Assembly: GCA_963781305.1 (NCBI GenBank)
Contig: CAWAFL010000011.1
Coordinates: 434,001 to 498,000 of the forward strand
Source of the DNA: DASXMT01 sp963781305
GTDB lineage: Bacteria > Actinomycetota > Acidimicrobiia > Acidimicrobiales > RAAP-2
Reading direction: 5' to 3'
Length of the DNA stretch: 64,000 bases
Under the pieces are notes generated by a model. That model worked only from the letters and a program-made list of their open reading frames with translations, did not search any database and was not told where the DNA came from. Positions 52,246 through 61,065 of this stretch are shown here, piece by piece (the first letter of the stretch is position 1; the number at the start of each line of letters is the position of its first letter). A program made the translations under genes and the position numbers.

Positions 52246-52803
52246 ATGGAGGCAGACGAGACGGAGACTGAGGCCTTCAGGCGGAAGCTCGACGATCTGG
52301 TGGGGACACAGATCGGATCGGCGTCGATCGGCCCGGATCCGGTCAACCAGCCCATGATCAGGCACTGGGTGGCGGCATTCGAGGACGAGAACCCCGTCTA
52401 CACCGATGCTGTGGTCGCTGCCTCGACCCGGTTCGGGGAAGTCGTAGCGCCTCCACTGATGTTGCAATCGTGGACAATGGCGACCCCAAAAATCACCGGG
52501 ATCGCCGAACGCGGCGGGTCTCCCGTCGAGTTGACCGAGACGAGCCCGCTCTCCGTCTTTGACGATGCCGGGTTCGTCGGCACTCTCGCCTCCAATACCG
52601 AGTTTGACATCGAGCGCTACCTCCGGGTCGGTGACACCGTATCGGCTACGACCGTTGTCGAATCGATCTCAGCGAGGAAGCAGACCCGGCTAGGCCCGGG
52701 GTACTTCCTGACCTGGGTTACCACGTACACCGACGGATCCGGCGACGTGGTGGGCCGCCAACGCTTTCGCATTCTCAAGTTCCGACCGGAGGAGCCGTCG
52801 TGA
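52246..52803 (+). CDS. MaoC-like/FAS1-like dehydratase subunit (N-terminal type)
   Basis: A 185-residue hot-dog protein. ATG 52246 is chosen over the GTG at 52243. IRHWVAAFEDENPVYTD (about 35-51) is a weaker version of the hydratase-2 motif, and APPLMLQSWTM follows. It overlaps the next gene by 4 bp (GTGA). In actinobacteria two such proteins form a heteromeric enoyl-CoA hydratase, as ChsH1-ChsH2 in steroid side-chain breakdown; this one resembles the larger partner with the (A)PP-L motif. The active site residues appear only partly here. Confidence 0.85.
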   Translation: MEADETETEAFRRKLDDLVGTQIGSASIGPDPVNQPMIRHWVAAFEDENPVYTDAVVAASTRFGEVVAPPLMLQSWTMATPKITGIAERGGSPVELTETSPLSVFDDAGFVGTLASNTEFDIERYLRVGDTVSATTVVESISARKQTRLGPGYFLTWVTTYTDGSGDVVGRQRFRILKFRPEEPS

Positions 52804-53237
52804 GTTCGCCCGTCCCGGCCTCTCCCTCTTTCGCCAGCATCCGGGTGGGCGACTCGCTGCCTGACTTGGTCATCGAGGTAACCGCCACCCGTATCGTGGC
52901 CGGGGCCATCGCCTCGCGCGATTTCATGCCTGTACATCACGACAAGACCTACGCCAACCTGCAGGGCGCGCCTGACGTCTTCATGAACATCCTGTCCGAC
53001 ACCGGCTACTGCAGCCGTTTCCTCACTGACTGGGCAGGCCCAGAGGCGATGATCAAAAGGTTGGACATTCGACTGGGTGTACCCCTGTTCCCCGATACGA
53101 CGCTCACCTTCCAGGGCTCGGTGACCGCCACCCGGGAGGAGGGGGGAGAAGGCATCGTGGAACTCGCGCTGGCCGGGACTACTCGCTTGGGTAACCACGT
53201 GAACGGCACCGCCGTACTCAGCCTGCCGTTGGACTGA
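52800..53237 (+). CDS. MaoC-family dehydratase (partner subunit)
   Basis: A 145-residue single hot-dog domain from GTG 52800. The hydratase-2 motif IASRDFMPVHHDKTYAN (about 39-55) has the Asp and the His of the catalytic pair, and the sequence ends with VNGTAVLSLPL. Translational coupling to the previous gene implies equal expression of both subunits. Together they would hydrate an enoyl-CoA, probably of a bulky acyl chain. A pair of acyl-CoA dehydrogenases lies next, in convergent orientation. Confidence 0.88.
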   Translation: MSSPVPASPSFASIRVGDSLPDLVIEVTATRIVAGAIASRDFMPVHHDKTYANLQGAPDVFMNILSDTGYCSRFLTDWAGPEAMIKRLDIRLGVPLFPDTTLTFQGSVTATREEGGEGIVELALAGTTRLGNHVNGTAVLSLPLD

Positions 53238-53350
53238 ACCGTGAAGTGATTGGCATGAAAGCTCGGCCTGGGCGGGGCTGGATTTAACCTTCCCTGTCTG
53301 TACGACCTACATGCCTTGGGGTTCGATGGACCGAGCCTGACATGGTCCGA

Positions 53351-54652
53351 TCAGGTCGTCCCCGTCCAATCCCTTGCATCGCGGAGCACATCGGTGAACG
53401 GCTTGTTGGTGTCGAAACTTGGTTCCCGCGGCAGGCCGAGGGCGCGCTCGCCGATGCCGTTGCGCTGCATCTCGTTGGTACCACCGGCAATCGACATGAT
53501 CCGTGAGTTCAGATAGGCCATCGACGTATCGGCGCCGTGCTCGTCGGACGGTTCCCACGACATGGCCTGGGCGCCCCCGATCTCGACACCGAGACGGGCT
53601 CTGATCGGGTTGTAGGTGCCGAGGAACAACTTTCCGTAGGCCGCCACTCCGGCATCCAGCCGACCCAGCCGCCCGAGTTCGGCGAGTCGGGCGGCCAGCG
53701 CCCGCCCGACGAAATCGATCGTGTGGGCCCGAGCCAGCTTCTGGCGGACGACGGCATCGTCGAGGGAGCCCGACCGACGGGCCAGTTGGACGAGGTCGGG
53801 GGCCATGGGGCCCGGCCTGGCACCTTCACTGGATCCGAGTGGGCGACCGCCTCCCCGCTCGGAGACCAGCATCGTCTGGGTGACCGTCCATCCGTGGTCA
53901 ACATCGCCGATGCGGTTCCTGTCGGGTACGACGACGTCATCGAAGAAGTCCTCGCAGAATTCCGACGTCTCGTTGATCTGCCGGATCGGCCGGATGGTGA
54001 GGCCAGGCGCATTGCTGGGCACCGCGAACCACGTCAGGCCGCGATGCTTGGGAACGTCCCAGTTGGTGCGGGCCAAGCAGAACCCCCAGTCCGACAGGTG
54101 GGCGTACGTGCTCCAGATCTTCTGTCCATTGATCACCCACTGGTCGCCGTCCTTCGTCGCCCGGGTGCGGGCACCGGCGAGGTCCGAACCGGAAGACGGC
54201 TCCGAGAAGAACTGGCAGACGAGCGCCTCCCCGGCCAGGACTCTCGGTACGAACTCCTGGAGGAACTCGGGCTGACCGTAGGCGATCATGGTTGGGACGC
54301 AGACGTGGAAGGTGGTACCGGTGAGCACTCCGAAGTCGGGCAGAACGTAGTCGCTGGCTTCGTCCAGGAACGCGATCTCGTGCTCGGACGGCAGGCCCTG
54401 GCCGCCGTACTCCTTGGGCCAGGTAATTCCGGCATACCCACCCTCATACAGGACGCGCTGCAGCGCTCGGTTGGTGGCCATGACATCGGGGGTGTAGTAG
54501 TCGATCTCGTGGAACTCCCGGGGGCCGCCCCGCCTCTCGCAGTGATCGGCCAGCCAGGCTCGCGCCTGTTGGCGATAGCCGTCGAGGTCGGGCAGGGCGT
54601 CGGGCTTCGACCGATCGCTCGGCGAGGATCCAGAAGTGGCGTCGTCCCTCAT
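53351..54652 (-). CDS. Acyl-CoA dehydrogenase (subunit 1 of pair)
   Basis: A 433-residue ACAD. ATG 54652 is used; a longer frame to 54712 begins inside the neighbouring gene. Motifs: GGYAGITWPKEYGGQGL (N-terminal), CQFFSEPSSGSDLAG with NGQKIWST for FAD/substrate, and the C-terminal SIAGGTNEMQRNGIGERAL. The glycine in SIAGGT sits where many ACADs have Glu (YEGT), so the catalytic base may come from the partner. It is 7 bp after its partner gene, matching mycobacterial FadE28/FadE29-type alpha2beta2 dehydrogenases acting on steroid side chains. Confidence 0.9.
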   Translation of the reverse strand: MRDDATSGSSPSDRSKPDALPDLDGYRQQARAWLADHCERRGGPREFHEIDYYTPDVMATNRALQRVLYEGGYAGITWPKEYGGQGLPSEHEIAFLDEASDYVLPDFGVLTGTTFHVCVPTMIAYGQPEFLQEFVPRVLAGEALVCQFFSEPSSGSDLAGARTRATKDGDQWVINGQKIWSTYAHLSDWGFCLARTNWDVPKHRGLTWFAVPSNAPGLTIRPIRQINETSEFCEDFFDDVVVPDRNRIGDVDHGWTVTQTMLVSERGGGRPLGSSEGARPGPMAPDLVQLARRSGSLDDAVVRQKLARAHTIDFVGRALAARLAELGRLGRLDAGVAAYGKLFLGTYNPIRARLGVEIGGAQAMSWEPSDEHGADTSMAYLNSRIMSIAGGTNEMQRNGIGERALGLPREPSFDTNKPFTDVLRDARDWTGTT

Positions 54653-54659
54653 CGTGTCC

Positions 54660-55784
54660 TCACAGTCCGTGGATCTCGCAGATCCGTTCCCGGTGCCAGT
54701 CAGGTTGGCCATAGAGCAGGCTGTTCATGGTGATGCGGCGGAGGAACAGATGCAGATCGTGCTCCCACGTGTAGCCGATCCCGCCGAAGACCTGGAAGCA
54801 GCCCTGAGCGATGTCGATGCCGGTGTCGCCGACCCAGGCCTTGGCCATGCTGGCGATCTCACCGGCATCGTCCTGGCCCGCTTGGACCGCTCGGGTGGCG
54901 GCCGCGGAAATCGATACCCCGGCCTCCACGGAGAGGCTCATGTCCGCCAATTGGTGTTTCACGGCTTGGAACGAGCCGATCGGTCGGCCGAAGGCAGTCC
55001 GGTCGATGGCGTAGCGGCGGGTCATGTCGAACAGCGCCTCGATGGTCCCCACCGTCTCGGCTACCGAGAGCACCAGGGCCAGCTGCAGCTGGCGCTCCAG
55101 GTCGTCGGCCGTGCCGGCAGGATCGCCGACCACGGCGTCGGCATCGAGCTCGACCCCCTCGAAGTCCACCGAAGCGAAGCGCTGGGTGATGTCGTGCGCA
55201 CGACGCCGTGTCAGGGAGACGCCGGGGGTGGAGGAGGGAACCAGGAACTGGTGCTGGCCAGCAGGGCTGCGCGCAGCCACCAGGAACCAATCAGCCAGCG
55301 CGGCGTCCTGGGCCAGTCCGGCGCACCCCGAAAGGATGAACCGGCCTCCGGCCGATGATGCCGAAAGGCCAGTTCCCGGAGGCCACGCCCCAGCGCCGTC
55401 CGCCGCCGCCCACGTGGCCAGCGCTTCGCCGTTCAGGATCGCCGGTAGGACCTTCGCCTTCTGGTCGGCCGAGCCCCGAGCGGCCAGAGCGGAAGCGACG
55501 ACGTTCATGGGGACGAAGGGCCCGGGTTGGAGCCGGCGGCCGCGTTCCTCCGCCAGGATGGCCGCGTCGCGGAGGCCGTCGCCCGAGACACTGCCGCCGC
55601 CGTCGTTCGCCGGCACGAGGAGGGAGAACCAGCCCAGCTCGGCCGCGTCATGCATGTAGTTCGCCGGAAGGCCGGTGTCCGTGGCACTCAGCTGACGCAC
55701 GACATCGAGCGGACAGCTGGCGTCCATGAACTTGGCCGCCGTGTCCCGTAGCAGCTCCTGATCGCCAATTAGATCGAGTTCCAC
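54660..55784 (-). CDS. Acyl-CoA dehydrogenase (subunit 2 of pair)
   Basis: A 374-residue ACAD from ATG 55784. Its N-terminal and middle domains are reduced and low in conserved residues (no clear FAD-contact TxxGSD), while the C-terminal part has RYAIDRTAFGRPIGSFQAVK and FGGIGYTWEHDLHLFLRR. This is the profile of the second, divergent subunit in heterotetrameric FadE pairs, where one subunit supplies most FAD contacts. It is transcribed just ahead of its partner. Likely substrate: a branched or ring-bearing acyl-CoA. Confidence 0.88.
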   Translation of the reverse strand: MELDLIGDQELLRDTAAKFMDASCPLDVVRQLSATDTGLPANYMHDAAELGWFSLLVPANDGGGSVSGDGLRDAAILAEERGRRLQPGPFVPMNVVASALAARGSADQKAKVLPAILNGEALATWAAADGAGAWPPGTGLSASSAGGRFILSGCAGLAQDAALADWFLVAARSPAGQHQFLVPSSTPGVSLTRRRAHDITQRFASVDFEGVELDADAVVGDPAGTADDLERQLQLALVLSVAETVGTIEALFDMTRRYAIDRTAFGRPIGSFQAVKHQLADMSLSVEAGVSISAAATRAVQAGQDDAGEIASMAKAWVGDTGIDIAQGCFQVFGGIGYTWEHDLHLFLRRITMNSLLYGQPDWHRERICEIHGL

Positions 55785-55964
55785 GTCGCTCGTTTCCGGT
55801 CCGGACGCCTGGTCGTCCTATCGTCTTCCAATCTCGAGGCAGCACTGTCCAGGATCATCGGTCGATGCATGCCTCATCTTCTTTTGTACATGGTTTGACT
55901 CCTGAGTGCACGATCCGGGCGCGGGACTGCGATGGCCCGGGCGGATCCAGCGTGTCTTGCCGGC

Positions 55965-56372
55965 TCAGAAGATCCATCCCGGCGAACCCGTCTCCGGGAC
56001 GCTGGTGGCCAGGACGAACTCGAAACCGGCCAATTTGGCATAGTAGGCATCGACCTGCGTGTCGCCGATGTGCACCCGCCGGACGGTGGGGAATCGTGCC
56101 ACGATCGAGTCGAGGGTGTGCTTGTGGCTGACGAAATCCGGCTCGATGCCGCGATCGGCCCACATCTGGGCCTGCTCACGCAGGGTGCGGTCGGACGCGC
56201 TGCCGACGACGTACCCGAGCTCCATCCCCTTGCGGGCCATGGACATCGGCACGGGTCCCGGGGGATCGCCGTCCTCGAGCGTTCCGTCGATGTCGAAGCT
56301 GACCAGCACGAGGTTGGCCCCGGGGCCAGTGCTCCTCCCTGCCTCCGGCGCCGACATCCGCCGCTCGGTCAC
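55965..56372 (-). CDS. Small HAD-superfamily phosphatase-like protein
   Basis: A 135-residue protein starting at ATG 56372, overlapping the double hot-dog gene by 4 bp. It has the first HAD motif SFDIDGTLED with Asp nucleophile (about 25-34), a Ser in GSASDR for motif II and HIGDTQVDAYYA for motif IV. It has no cap domain, being among the shortest HADs, and motif III Lys is probably Lys103 in the HKH stretch. It would hydrolyse a small phosphate ester or serve as a house-cleaning enzyme. Its role in an acyl-CoA operon is not obvious. Confidence 0.8.
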   Translation of the reverse strand: MTERRMSAPEAGRSTGPGANLVLVSFDIDGTLEDGDPPGPVPMSMARKGMELGYVVGSASDRTLREQAQMWADRGIEPDFVSHKHTLDSIVARFPTVRRVHIGDTQVDAYYAKLAGFEFVLATSVPETGSPGWIF

Positions 56373-57274
56373 GGCATCTCGACTTCGGCTCGTCCGTGCC
56401 TGATGCAGACAGAGCCCCCGGATCGGGCTTCGAACGCCAGAGACCGGAAGCCCTCGGCCGTCGTCCCCAGCTCGGCGACCTCGACGGTCAGGTCGCGCTT
56501 CGGAAAGGCGGGCGCGGCGAACCGGGCAGCGAGACGACGGAGTGAGTTCGGATCGCCAACGCCTGCCACCCGGAACACGGCGCTACCGCACAAGGCCAGC
56601 GTGCACATGCCCTGAAGGATCTTCGACGGGAGCCCTTCTTGCCGAGCCGCTTCGTCATCGAGCGCATGGGGGCTGTGGTCGTTGGACACGCCGGCATAGC
56701 GAAAGGCCTGGTCGAGGGGAACGTCCAGCGTCTCCCGGCCGATGATGCGTTCCCGGGCCACTTCGGGATAGCGATGATCGCCGAGCAACGGGCCACCCAG
56801 CGATGTTGTCGTGCCACCGATGAAGAGTGACGACCAGTAGTGCTCAACGAGCAGGCTGCCATTGGCGTCGCTGACCGCAATCCGCTGGGTCAACAGAACT
56901 CCGGCCGGAGTCTGGTGGGCGGCATACGGCGTCACGGTCCACCGGACCGTCGAGTCTGGTTGCACGGGGGCGTGGAAGTACACATCATGTTCGCCGTGCA
57001 CCGATCCGGTGAAGCCCGCGATGGCTCCGTCATCGACGCACTCGGTAAAGGCGGCTTGGAAGGCGGGGAGCACAAGAGCGACAGAGTAGAGAGGCGGTAC
57101 GGCGCGGCCCTCGCTGTAGGCGGGGCTTGTGTCATTCGTCGCCCGCCCAAACGCAATGGCGGCGTCCGCATCAACATGCCCCTGATAGGGCCCGACACTC
57201 GTCCCCAGATGGATCCGGGGTCCGGTGCTGCCCTGCTCGGCTGCCCCGGGTGTGTACTCGGTCAGCTTCGTCAC
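56369..57274 (-). CDS. Double hot-dog MaoC/FAS1-like protein
   Basis: A 301-residue protein. GTG 57274 overlaps the previous stop by 4 bp; a longer frame to 57313 has no better start. N-terminal domain: AIAFGRATNDTSPAYSEGRAV then PPLYSVALV; C-terminal domain: FRYAGVSNDHSPHALDDEAA and GLPSKILQGMCTLAL. Both carry NDxSP, the hydratase-2-like motif, with Asp and His/Tyr replaced in part. It is likely a full-length enoyl-CoA hydratase in one chain, or an alternative for the split hydratase at 52.2-53.2 kb. Lies upstream of HAD and downstream of the lyase gene. Confidence 0.8.
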   Translation of the reverse strand: MTKLTEYTPGAAEQGSTGPRIHLGTSVGPYQGHVDADAAIAFGRATNDTSPAYSEGRAVPPLYSVALVLPAFQAAFTECVDDGAIAGFTGSVHGEHDVYFHAPVQPDSTVRWTVTPYAAHQTPAGVLLTQRIAVSDANGSLLVEHYWSSLFIGGTTTSLGGPLLGDHRYPEVARERIIGRETLDVPLDQAFRYAGVSNDHSPHALDDEAARQEGLPSKILQGMCTLALCGSAVFRVAGVGDPNSLRRLAARFAAPAFPKRDLTVEVAELGTTAEGFRSLAFEARSGGSVCIRHGRAEVEMP

Positions 57275-58128
57275 TGCGTGCTGCGCACGGGCCGTCCGGT
57301 CCGGGCGGCCCATCCTGCCGTGACCTGGTCGTAGACGCCCTGATCGATCAGCACGTCCTTGTCGTCGAACCCAAACGCATCAGGCGGCAGCTCCCCATGC
57401 TGACGCAGATATGCGGCCCACTGTTGGTGCGACCGTGCCGCCCCGGCGACGCCCCAACCGGTCGACAATGCGATGAGCAGGCCGTCGAGAAGGGAGCCGT
57501 AGCCGGCGATCGGGATCGGAACCTCGGCGTCGATGCGAGTCAGATCCTCCTGGGTCGCGAAGGTGGGAAGATAGAGGTCGGCGCCGGCCTCCGCGTAGGC
57601 GATGCCTCGTCGGATGGCTTCGTCGAGCGAGCCAGTGCCGCCACCCCCGTCCTTGTAGAGCTCGTCGCATCGGGCGATGAGCACGAACGCCGGGTCGGTG
57701 CGCGCCTCTGCCGCCGCAGCGATGCGGGCCTGCATGTCGGCGATCGGCAGAAGGGGGCCGTCCCAACTGGAGTGCTTGGGCGGGATCTCGTCCTCAATGT
57801 GGATGCCGGCTACGCCGGCGCGTTCGTAACTCTTGACGGAACGAAAGACGTCCGCCACCGTTTCGCCAGCCTGGTCGGCATCGACGATGAGGGGGATTGT
57901 GAGGGCGTCCGCCACCCGGCCGGCCTGGTCGATCATCTCGGTTGGGGTGAAGATCCCGCAATCGGGAATGGCGTAGTGCATCATGGAGGTGGCATGACCG
58001 CCCATGTACGCAGCGTCAAAGCCGGCCTGCTCGATGATCCGGCCCGTCAGTGCGCTGTAGCAGTCGGCAGCCATGAACGGCGTACCGGCGTCGATCAGCG
58101 AGCGCAATGCTTCGGTCGGACGGATCAC
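57271..58128 (-). CDS. Isocitrate lyase/PEP mutase family protein
   Basis: A 285-residue TIM-barrel lyase from ATG 58128 (GAGGTAGTC upstream). Strand 3 contains the metal site VDADQAGETVADVFRSV, altered from the usual D-A-D-x-G-Y-G-N, and the gating loop reads HIEDEIPPKHSSWDG in place of the catalytic K-R-C-G-H. The family comprises oxaloacetate decarboxylases, 2-methylisocitrate and 2,3-dimethylmalate lyases. With the Cys of the loop missing, a C-C lyase of the isocitrate type is unlikely; a hydrolase or decarboxylase may be right. It heads the coupled gene set running to 55.9 kb. Confidence 0.82.
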   Translation of the reverse strand: MIRPTEALRSLIDAGTPFMAADCYSALTGRIIEQAGFDAAYMGGHATSMMHYAIPDCGIFTPTEMIDQAGRVADALTIPLIVDADQAGETVADVFRSVKSYERAGVAGIHIEDEIPPKHSSWDGPLLPIADMQARIAAAAEARTDPAFVLIARCDELYKDGGGGTGSLDEAIRRGIAYAEAGADLYLPTFATQEDLTRIDAEVPIPIAGYGSLLDGLLIALSTGWGVAGAARSHQQWAAYLRQHGELPPDAFGFDDKDVLIDQGVYDQVTAGWAARTGRPVRSTQ

Positions 58129-58295
58129 TGACTACCTCCTCGGGTCGGGTCGACCATTATCAGGCATCCATGATCAAGCATCCAATCGTGGGCCGCGCCT
58201 TACCCTGCATGGTGTCATCGGAGGATCGGTCGTCGATCGCTCGCCACATGGCCCCCGAAGCTCTTACTTCTCCCCGGGACCGGCCCGATGCGAGA

Positions 58296-59132
58296 TCATG
58301 GAGCGATTCGGAACAGCCGCCGGGCGTTGCCGGCGAGGATAAGGGCCTTGGCGTCGTCGTCAAGGCCCGAAGCGGCGACCTCAGCTGCGATAGGGCTTAT
58401 CTGGCGGCCCAACGGCCAGGAATACAGGTCTGTGCCGAAAGCTACCCGGTGAGGACCGAAGCTGCGCGCGAAGTGCTCGATGAGGCCCCAGCCGTGCGTC
58501 AGGCTGGTGTCGAAGACGAGGTTCGGGGCCACCTCGGCGGTGAAAAAGCACTCCTTGGTACCCTCGTGGCTGCCGAACGCGTCGAGTACGAGCATCTCGG
58601 CGTCGGGGAAGGCCCGAGCGAGCGTCGCCACCTTCCACAAGGGGTTCTCTGACGTCTCGTGCACCGCGTGGAGTACGGGAGTCATGCCCTTCTCGACAAT
58701 TCGCTCGACGTAGGTCCGGACCCACCGGTTGTCGAGCGACACGCCCTGGAAACGCACGTGAAAGCTGATCCCCGCCAGGCCGAGCTCGTCGGCCACACGA
58801 TCGATCTCGACCAGCGAGTGCTCGCCGTAGGTCGGCTCGACCACGCCGACGGCAACCGGGAAGTGGTCGGGGTCCCTGTCGCGGTAGGCCGCGATGCCCT
58901 CGTTGATCCGCTGGGTGTCCTTGACGCCCTCTGGCCGGAGATAGCCGTGCCCCGGGATGACGATCGCTTTGTCCGCGCCTCCCGCCGCCATCACCTCGAG
59001 CCGCTTGGCAAACTCGTCTACGTTACCCTCGCCCGACGGCGTAGGACCGCCGCTGAGTGGCATGGCGCCGAGCACAGCGGAGGGGTCGCCCACGTGGTTG
59101 TGCACATCGATGACCTCGAAGCCCCCGAGCAT
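58296..59132 (-). CDS. Amidohydrolase-2 family protein with classical HxH motif
   Basis: A 278-residue barrel protein from ATG 59132. It begins MLGGFEVIDVHNHVGDP with the classical His-Asn-His metal pair, has VLHAVHETSENP in the middle, and FGTDLYSWPLGRQISP near the C-terminus with the Asp. It overlaps the previous amidohydrolase gene (59132-60328) by one base (TGATG), so both are co-translated. Shorter than the other amidohydrolases here (about 400), it lacks an insert in mid-barrel. Probably hydrolytic or decarboxylating; substrate unknown. Confidence 0.87.
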   Translation of the reverse strand: MLGGFEVIDVHNHVGDPSAVLGAMPLSGGPTPSGEGNVDEFAKRLEVMAAGGADKAIVIPGHGYLRPEGVKDTQRINEGIAAYRDRDPDHFPVAVGVVEPTYGEHSLVEIDRVADELGLAGISFHVRFQGVSLDNRWVRTYVERIVEKGMTPVLHAVHETSENPLWKVATLARAFPDAEMLVLDAFGSHEGTKECFFTAEVAPNLVFDTSLTHGWGLIEHFARSFGPHRVAFGTDLYSWPLGRQISPIAAEVAASGLDDDAKALILAGNARRLFRIAP

Positions 59133-60328
59133 CAGGCGGTGATGCCGAAGCGGTCGAGGCCGAAGGCCCGGATGGCATTACCCCGCATCAGCGCGTAGAC
59201 CTCGTCGTCATCCAAGCCCGCCCGTGCACACATCTCGGTGGCGATCTTCTTCGTGTTCGGGAACGTCGCCTGGGCGTGCGGGTAATCGGTCTCGTAACAG
59301 ATGCGGTCCATGCCGATGACGTCCCGGTTCCGCAGTCCCGTGTCGTCGTCGAAGATGCAGCCGAAGGCCCGCCCCTGCAAGTAGCTCGAGGGCGGGTTCG
59401 GCAGCGTGTTACCGAATTCCTCGCCGTGGAACTCCTCCCACTTCTTGTCGGCCCGCTCCAGGATGTAGGGCATCCACCCGACCTGGCCCTCAGAGTACGC
59501 GAGCTTCAGCTCGGGGAAGCGTTCAAGGGTGCCGGAGAACACGTAGTCGAGCATCGAACCCATGGCATTCTGCCAGTCGAGGGCGGAGCTGACGATGAAG
59601 GGCGCGTCCGACGCCGTGGTCGGCATCCGCGACGACGAGCCGATGTGCATGCATACCGTCGTGTCGGTCTCCTGGCAGGCCGTGAAGAAGGGATCCCAAA
59701 ACCGATCCTTGGCGTAGAGCGACGGAAGACCCAGGGGTTCGGGGTTCTCACTGAACGTCACCGCGAAGCACCCGCGCGACGCGTTGCGGCGGACCTCTTC
59801 GGCCGCGAGGTCCGGATCCCACAGCGGCACCATGCCCAGGGGGATGAGGCGGCCCCACCCCTTGCCCTGCGTCCATTCCTCCACCATCCAGTCGTTGTAG
59901 GCGCGCACGCACAACAGCGCGAGTTCCTTGTCCTCTCGCTCGAGAAAGGTCTGCCCGCAGAAGCGGGGCAACGTGTTCGGGAAGCACACCGAGGCGTCGA
60001 TGTGGTCCGCGTCCATGTCTAGAAGTCGCTCGTGCTGTTTCCACGCCCCACGGCGGACCTGGTCGAAGGTGGCGAAGTCGAAGCTCAGCGCGTCGAATCC
60101 CACCGCGGCCGACAGCATCAGCAGGGGCGATACCGTGTCGTCGTAGTGCCAGACATCGCACCACTGGCCGTCGTCTGCCTCGATGACCTGAGCGCCCACC
60201 CGGCGCACCTTCTGACGCACAATGCGCGGGCCCCGCTCACGGTATCGAGACGGGAGCCTGGACGACCACAGATCAGGGGGTTCCAGCACGTGGTCATCAA
60301 CCGAGATGATGCGCGGGATCTCTGGCAC
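59132..60328 (-). CDS. Amidohydrolase-2 family protein (paralogue of 36248-37465)
   Basis: A 398-residue barrel protein. GTG 60328 has GGAGGTAAC upstream and begins VPEIPRIISVDDHVLEPPDL; the open frame continues upstream without sense. D-D-H is its first metal motif; the C-terminal CYETDYPHAQATFP keeps the second. It matches the protein at 36.2 kb along its entire length, including PRFCGQTFLEREDKELALLC and KLAYSEGQVGWMPYI. Paralogue pairs of this sort in the two catabolic regions suggest a common reaction in two pathways. Confidence 0.9.
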   Translation of the reverse strand: MPEIPRIISVDDHVLEPPDLWSSRLPSRYRERGPRIVRQKVRRVGAQVIEADDGQWCDVWHYDDTVSPLLMLSAAVGFDALSFDFATFDQVRRGAWKQHERLLDMDADHIDASVCFPNTLPRFCGQTFLEREDKELALLCVRAYNDWMVEEWTQGKGWGRLIPLGMVPLWDPDLAAEEVRRNASRGCFAVTFSENPEPLGLPSLYAKDRFWDPFFTACQETDTTVCMHIGSSSRMPTTASDAPFIVSSALDWQNAMGSMLDYVFSGTLERFPELKLAYSEGQVGWMPYILERADKKWEEFHGEEFGNTLPNPPSSYLQGRAFGCIFDDDTGLRNRDVIGMDRICYETDYPHAQATFPNTKKIATEMCARAGLDDDEVYALMRGNAIRAFGLDRFGITA

Positions 60329-60494
60329 GGCGTTACCTCCGAATTGAAGGGTACTCGCGTGTGAAGCCTTGACACCCCTGACACCTGGTGGAGGCACCTG
60401 GCGTTGGTATCTCGCCCTCCGTATAGTCCGGCGGTACAGCTGATGCGAGAATGTGAATCCCTTCAGCAAGACCACGACACGAGGAGAGCGGAGC

Positions 60495-61058
60495 ATGTCA
60501 CGACTCGGAACCTGGACGCCGGCCACCATCGAGGAGCGGCTCGACCGCATGGAGTCGTTGGCGGCGATCCGCCAGCTGCCGCACCGCTACGGCGTGGCCA
60601 TCGACTCACGGGACATGGACATGATGGTCGACCTTTTCGTCCCCGACGTCCGGGTCGGCAAAGAGGAGTTCGGCCGCGATGCCCTCAAGCGCTGGTATAC
60701 GGCCACCATGAGCACGCCCAAGGCGTCGTGCCATTTCGTCGGCAATCACGTCGTCGACTTCGACGACGCTGACCACGCCCACGGGATCGTGTACTGCCAC
60801 GATGAGCTCGAACAGCCCGAACGAGGCGAGTGGGCCCAGGGAATGCTCCAATACTGGGACACGTACCTGCGGGTGGACGGCGAATGGTACTTCGAGCGGC
60901 GCAAGTTCCACCGCCTCTACATCACCGATTGGCTTACCCGCCCCAGCCACGGGGCGGGCAACGAGGGGGGCCGCAACGCATTGCGAAGCTACCAACTGCC
61001 GGAGGCCTATCCCTCGTGGAAGGCTTTTTGGGACCGGGTCGAGCTCGAGGGGGTTTGA
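60495..61058 (+). CDS. NTF2/SnoaL-like nuclear transport factor 2 family protein
   Basis: A 187-residue alpha+beta barrel protein from ATG 60495 (GAGGAGAGCGGAGC upstream). It has RLDRMESLAAIRQLPHRYGV at the start, DMDMMVDLFVPDVRV, and GMLQYWDTYLRVDGEWYFERRKFHRLYITDW, the standard SnoaL-like layout of hydroxysteroid isomerase/dehydratase relatives. The His in HRYG and Asp in YGVAIDSRD are possible catalytic residues. It is divergent to the amidohydrolase pair, with 166 bp of shared upstream DNA. Substrate unknown; such proteins often handle polycyclic or steroid-like molecules. Confidence 0.85.
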   Translation: MSRLGTWTPATIEERLDRMESLAAIRQLPHRYGVAIDSRDMDMMVDLFVPDVRVGKEEFGRDALKRWYTATMSTPKASCHFVGNHVVDFDDADHAHGIVYCHDELEQPERGEWAQGMLQYWDTYLRVDGEWYFERRKFHRLYITDWLTRPSHGAGNEGGRNALRSYQLPEAYPSWKAFWDRVELEGV

Positions 61059-61065
61059 GCCTCCT

